This document shows, in pieces, positions 6,444 to 7,515 of a stretch of 7,515 nt of DNA. The stretch is taken from the NCBI GenBank assembly GCA_021783385.1, contig JAJXTX010000125.1:1-7515 (forward strand). The letters are read 5' to 3'. A program made the position numbers and the translations under genes. The notes under the pieces were generated by a model. The model did no database searches, was not told the origin of the DNA, and saw nothing but the letters and a program-made list of their open reading frames with translations. Numbering within the stretch: position 1 is the stretch's first letter; the number at the start of each line of letters is the position of its first letter. The stretch comes from Pseudomonadota bacterium. GTDB taxonomy: Bacteria > Pseudomonadota > Gammaproteobacteria > Xanthomonadales > Rhodanobacteraceae.

Positions 6444-7515
6444 ATGTTGGCAACGCTCGTGCTGAACGCGGTTCTGGCGGCGGCCTCGCTGGCGCGCGCG
6501 GCGATCGTTGCGCCGGGCGTGGCTGCGTCCGCATCGGCCCAAACGACGCCGGCCGTGCTGGCCACGCCCCAGTTCCGCCGCTACGGCGTTGCCGACGGCC
6601 TGCCGAGCGGAACCATCTACGCGGTGACCCAGGATCGCCATGGCCTGATGTGGTTTGGCACCGCCAGCGGTCTGGTGCGCTACGACGGAGTGAGCTTCCG
6701 GGTATTCCGGCATGCGCTGGACGACCCGCAGTCGATGCCCGCCGGGGCGATCTACACGCTGTTCGTCGACCGCGACAACTGCGTGTGGGGCGGCAGCATT
6801 TCCAATGGGCTGACGGTGTATCAGCAGTCGGAGCATCGCTTCCGGCACTGGGAGCATGAGCCCGGCGATCCGGCCAGCCTGGCCAGCGACGAAGTGTGGA
6901 GCATCGCGCAGACCCCCGACGGCGCACTGTGGCTGGCCACCAACGCGGGCCTGGACCGCATGCGCCCGCACGGTGCCGGCTTCGATCACATTCCGCTCGA
7001 TGTCGACGGCACGCATGCCGCGTCGTTCGGCCCCGTGCGTGCGCTGCTGGCCGAGCCCGACGGCCGCCTGTGGATCGGCGCGGAAAACGGCCTGTACCTG
7101 CGCGACGCCGGCGGTCGCATCCATCGCGTGCCGGTGGATCCGGCCTTTCACGGCAAGCTGGGCAAGGTCTGGCATATCGACGGCGGCCAGGGCGAGGTGC
7201 GCGTGGCGGTCAGCGGCGGCCTGCTGGTGATCGGCGCCGATGGCGTGGCGCGCCCCCTGGCCGGCGCGCGGCTGGCCCCGCTGCGCATACTCAGCAGCAC
7301 CCGCGACCCGCAGGGACGGCTGTGGATCGGCGGCGCCGACGGACTGCTGCTGGATACCGGCGACGGCACGCTGCTGTCGATCAAGGGCCAGCCGCTGCTG
7401 CCCGGCGGCCTGCCCGGCAACACCATCTGGCAGACCGCGCTGGATCGCGAAGGCGGGCTCTGGGTCACGTTCGACGATTCGAGTGTTGCCTATCTGCCGC
7501 CGGGCTGGAACGGCT
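6444..7515 (+). CDS. Two-component-regulator-type beta-propeller sensor, N-terminal part (runs off the window)
   Basis: The frame is open from ATG 6444 to the window edge, giving 357 residues and one extra base, without a stop. An N-terminal signal peptide is likely (hydrophobic to about 20, cleavage near ASA at 30-32), placing the following domain in the periplasm. The rest is a series of Reg_prop-type propeller blades, each with a hydrophobic strand, an aspartate/glycine turn and (L/V)W(I/F/L)(G/A)T-like strand. They fall near 52-81 (ending LMWFGTASGLVRYDG), 98-126, 146-173 (ALWLATNAGLDRM), 194-222 (RLWIGAENGLYLRD), a degenerate one at 238-262, 278-304 (RLWIGGADGLLL) and 323-350. Seven blades complete one propeller. 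Known proteins of this group usually have two, then a Y_Y_Y domain, a membrane helix and a histidine kinase, hybrid kinase or diguanylate cyclase. Which output applies here cannot be seen. It is divergent from the YceI operon, hinting at a regulatory link. Confidence 0.88.
   Translation, partial: MLATLVLNAVLAAASLARAAIVAPGVAASASAQTTPAVLATPQFRRYGVADGLPSGTIYAVTQDRHGLMWFGTASGLVRYDGVSFRVFRHALDDPQSMPAGAIYTLFVDRDNCVWGGSISNGLTVYQQSEHRFRHWEHEPGDPASLASDEVWSIAQTPDGALWLATNAGLDRMRPHGAGFDHIPLDVDGTHAASFGPVRALLAEPDGRLWIGAENGLYLRDAGGRIHRVPVDPAFHGKLGKVWHIDGGQGEVRVAVSGGLLVIGADGVARPLAGARLAPLRILSSTRDPQGRLWIGGADGLLLDTGDGTLLSIKGQPLLPGGLPGNTIWQTALDREGGLWVTFDDSSVAYLPPGWNG

Noticed and set aside
5859..7175. A 438-codon minus-strand open frame across the divergent control region and the sensor gene
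   Set aside because: It overlaps the sensor's propeller coding sequence on the other strand and the YceI-like gene in a different frame. No motif supports it.

Overview
The window looks like chromosomal DNA from a high-GC gammaproteobacterium, probably of the Xanthomonadales/Lysobacterales (Rhodanobacter/Dyella/Frateuria type). The grounds are the strongly G/C-biased third codon positions, the gene content, and a GTAG-type REP palindrome pair (GTAGGAGCGC...) of the style known from Stenotrophomonas and relatives. The placement below order level is inference.

Layout, left to right. (1) 1-2088, plus strand: the 3' end of an FMN-dependent L-lactate dehydrogenase (lldD), then a complete quinone-dependent D-lactate dehydrogenase (dld) 19 bases later. 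Together they oxidise both lactate enantiomers to pyruvate at the membrane. (2) 2089-2194: a convergent intergenic gap filled by a head-to-head REP-like pair. (3) 2195-3577, minus strand: L-serine ammonia-lyase (sdaA), with all four iron-sulfur ligand cysteines including the C-terminal one. It is another pyruvate-producing catabolic enzyme. (4) 3644-3880, plus strand: a small glutaredoxin-like (DUF836) thiol protein, divergent from sdaA. (5) 3900-6267, minus strand: a compact cluster read from right to left as YceI-like protein, cytochrome b561, second YceI protein, DUF4337 membrane protein. The first three genes are joined by two ATGA stop/start overlaps, so they are almost certainly one operon. 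The cytochrome keeps the four expected haem histidines. (6) 6268-6443: a divergent control region with a perfect GGAAAC-N5-GTTTCC dyad. (7) 6444 to the end, plus strand: the N-terminal part of a large secreted or periplasmic two-component-regulator-type beta-propeller sensor. Seven blades are visible and its output domain lies beyond the window.

Most of this is ordinary metabolism. The part most worth a second look is the YceI-b561-YceI sandwich with its translational coupling and its divergent propeller sensor. It reads as a periplasmic/membrane redox or quinone-handling module that may be under regulatory control. That joint role is inferred from gene order, not demonstrated. No RNA genes, CRISPR arrays, insertion sequences or prophage genes were seen. 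No gap between genes exceeds 300 bases.
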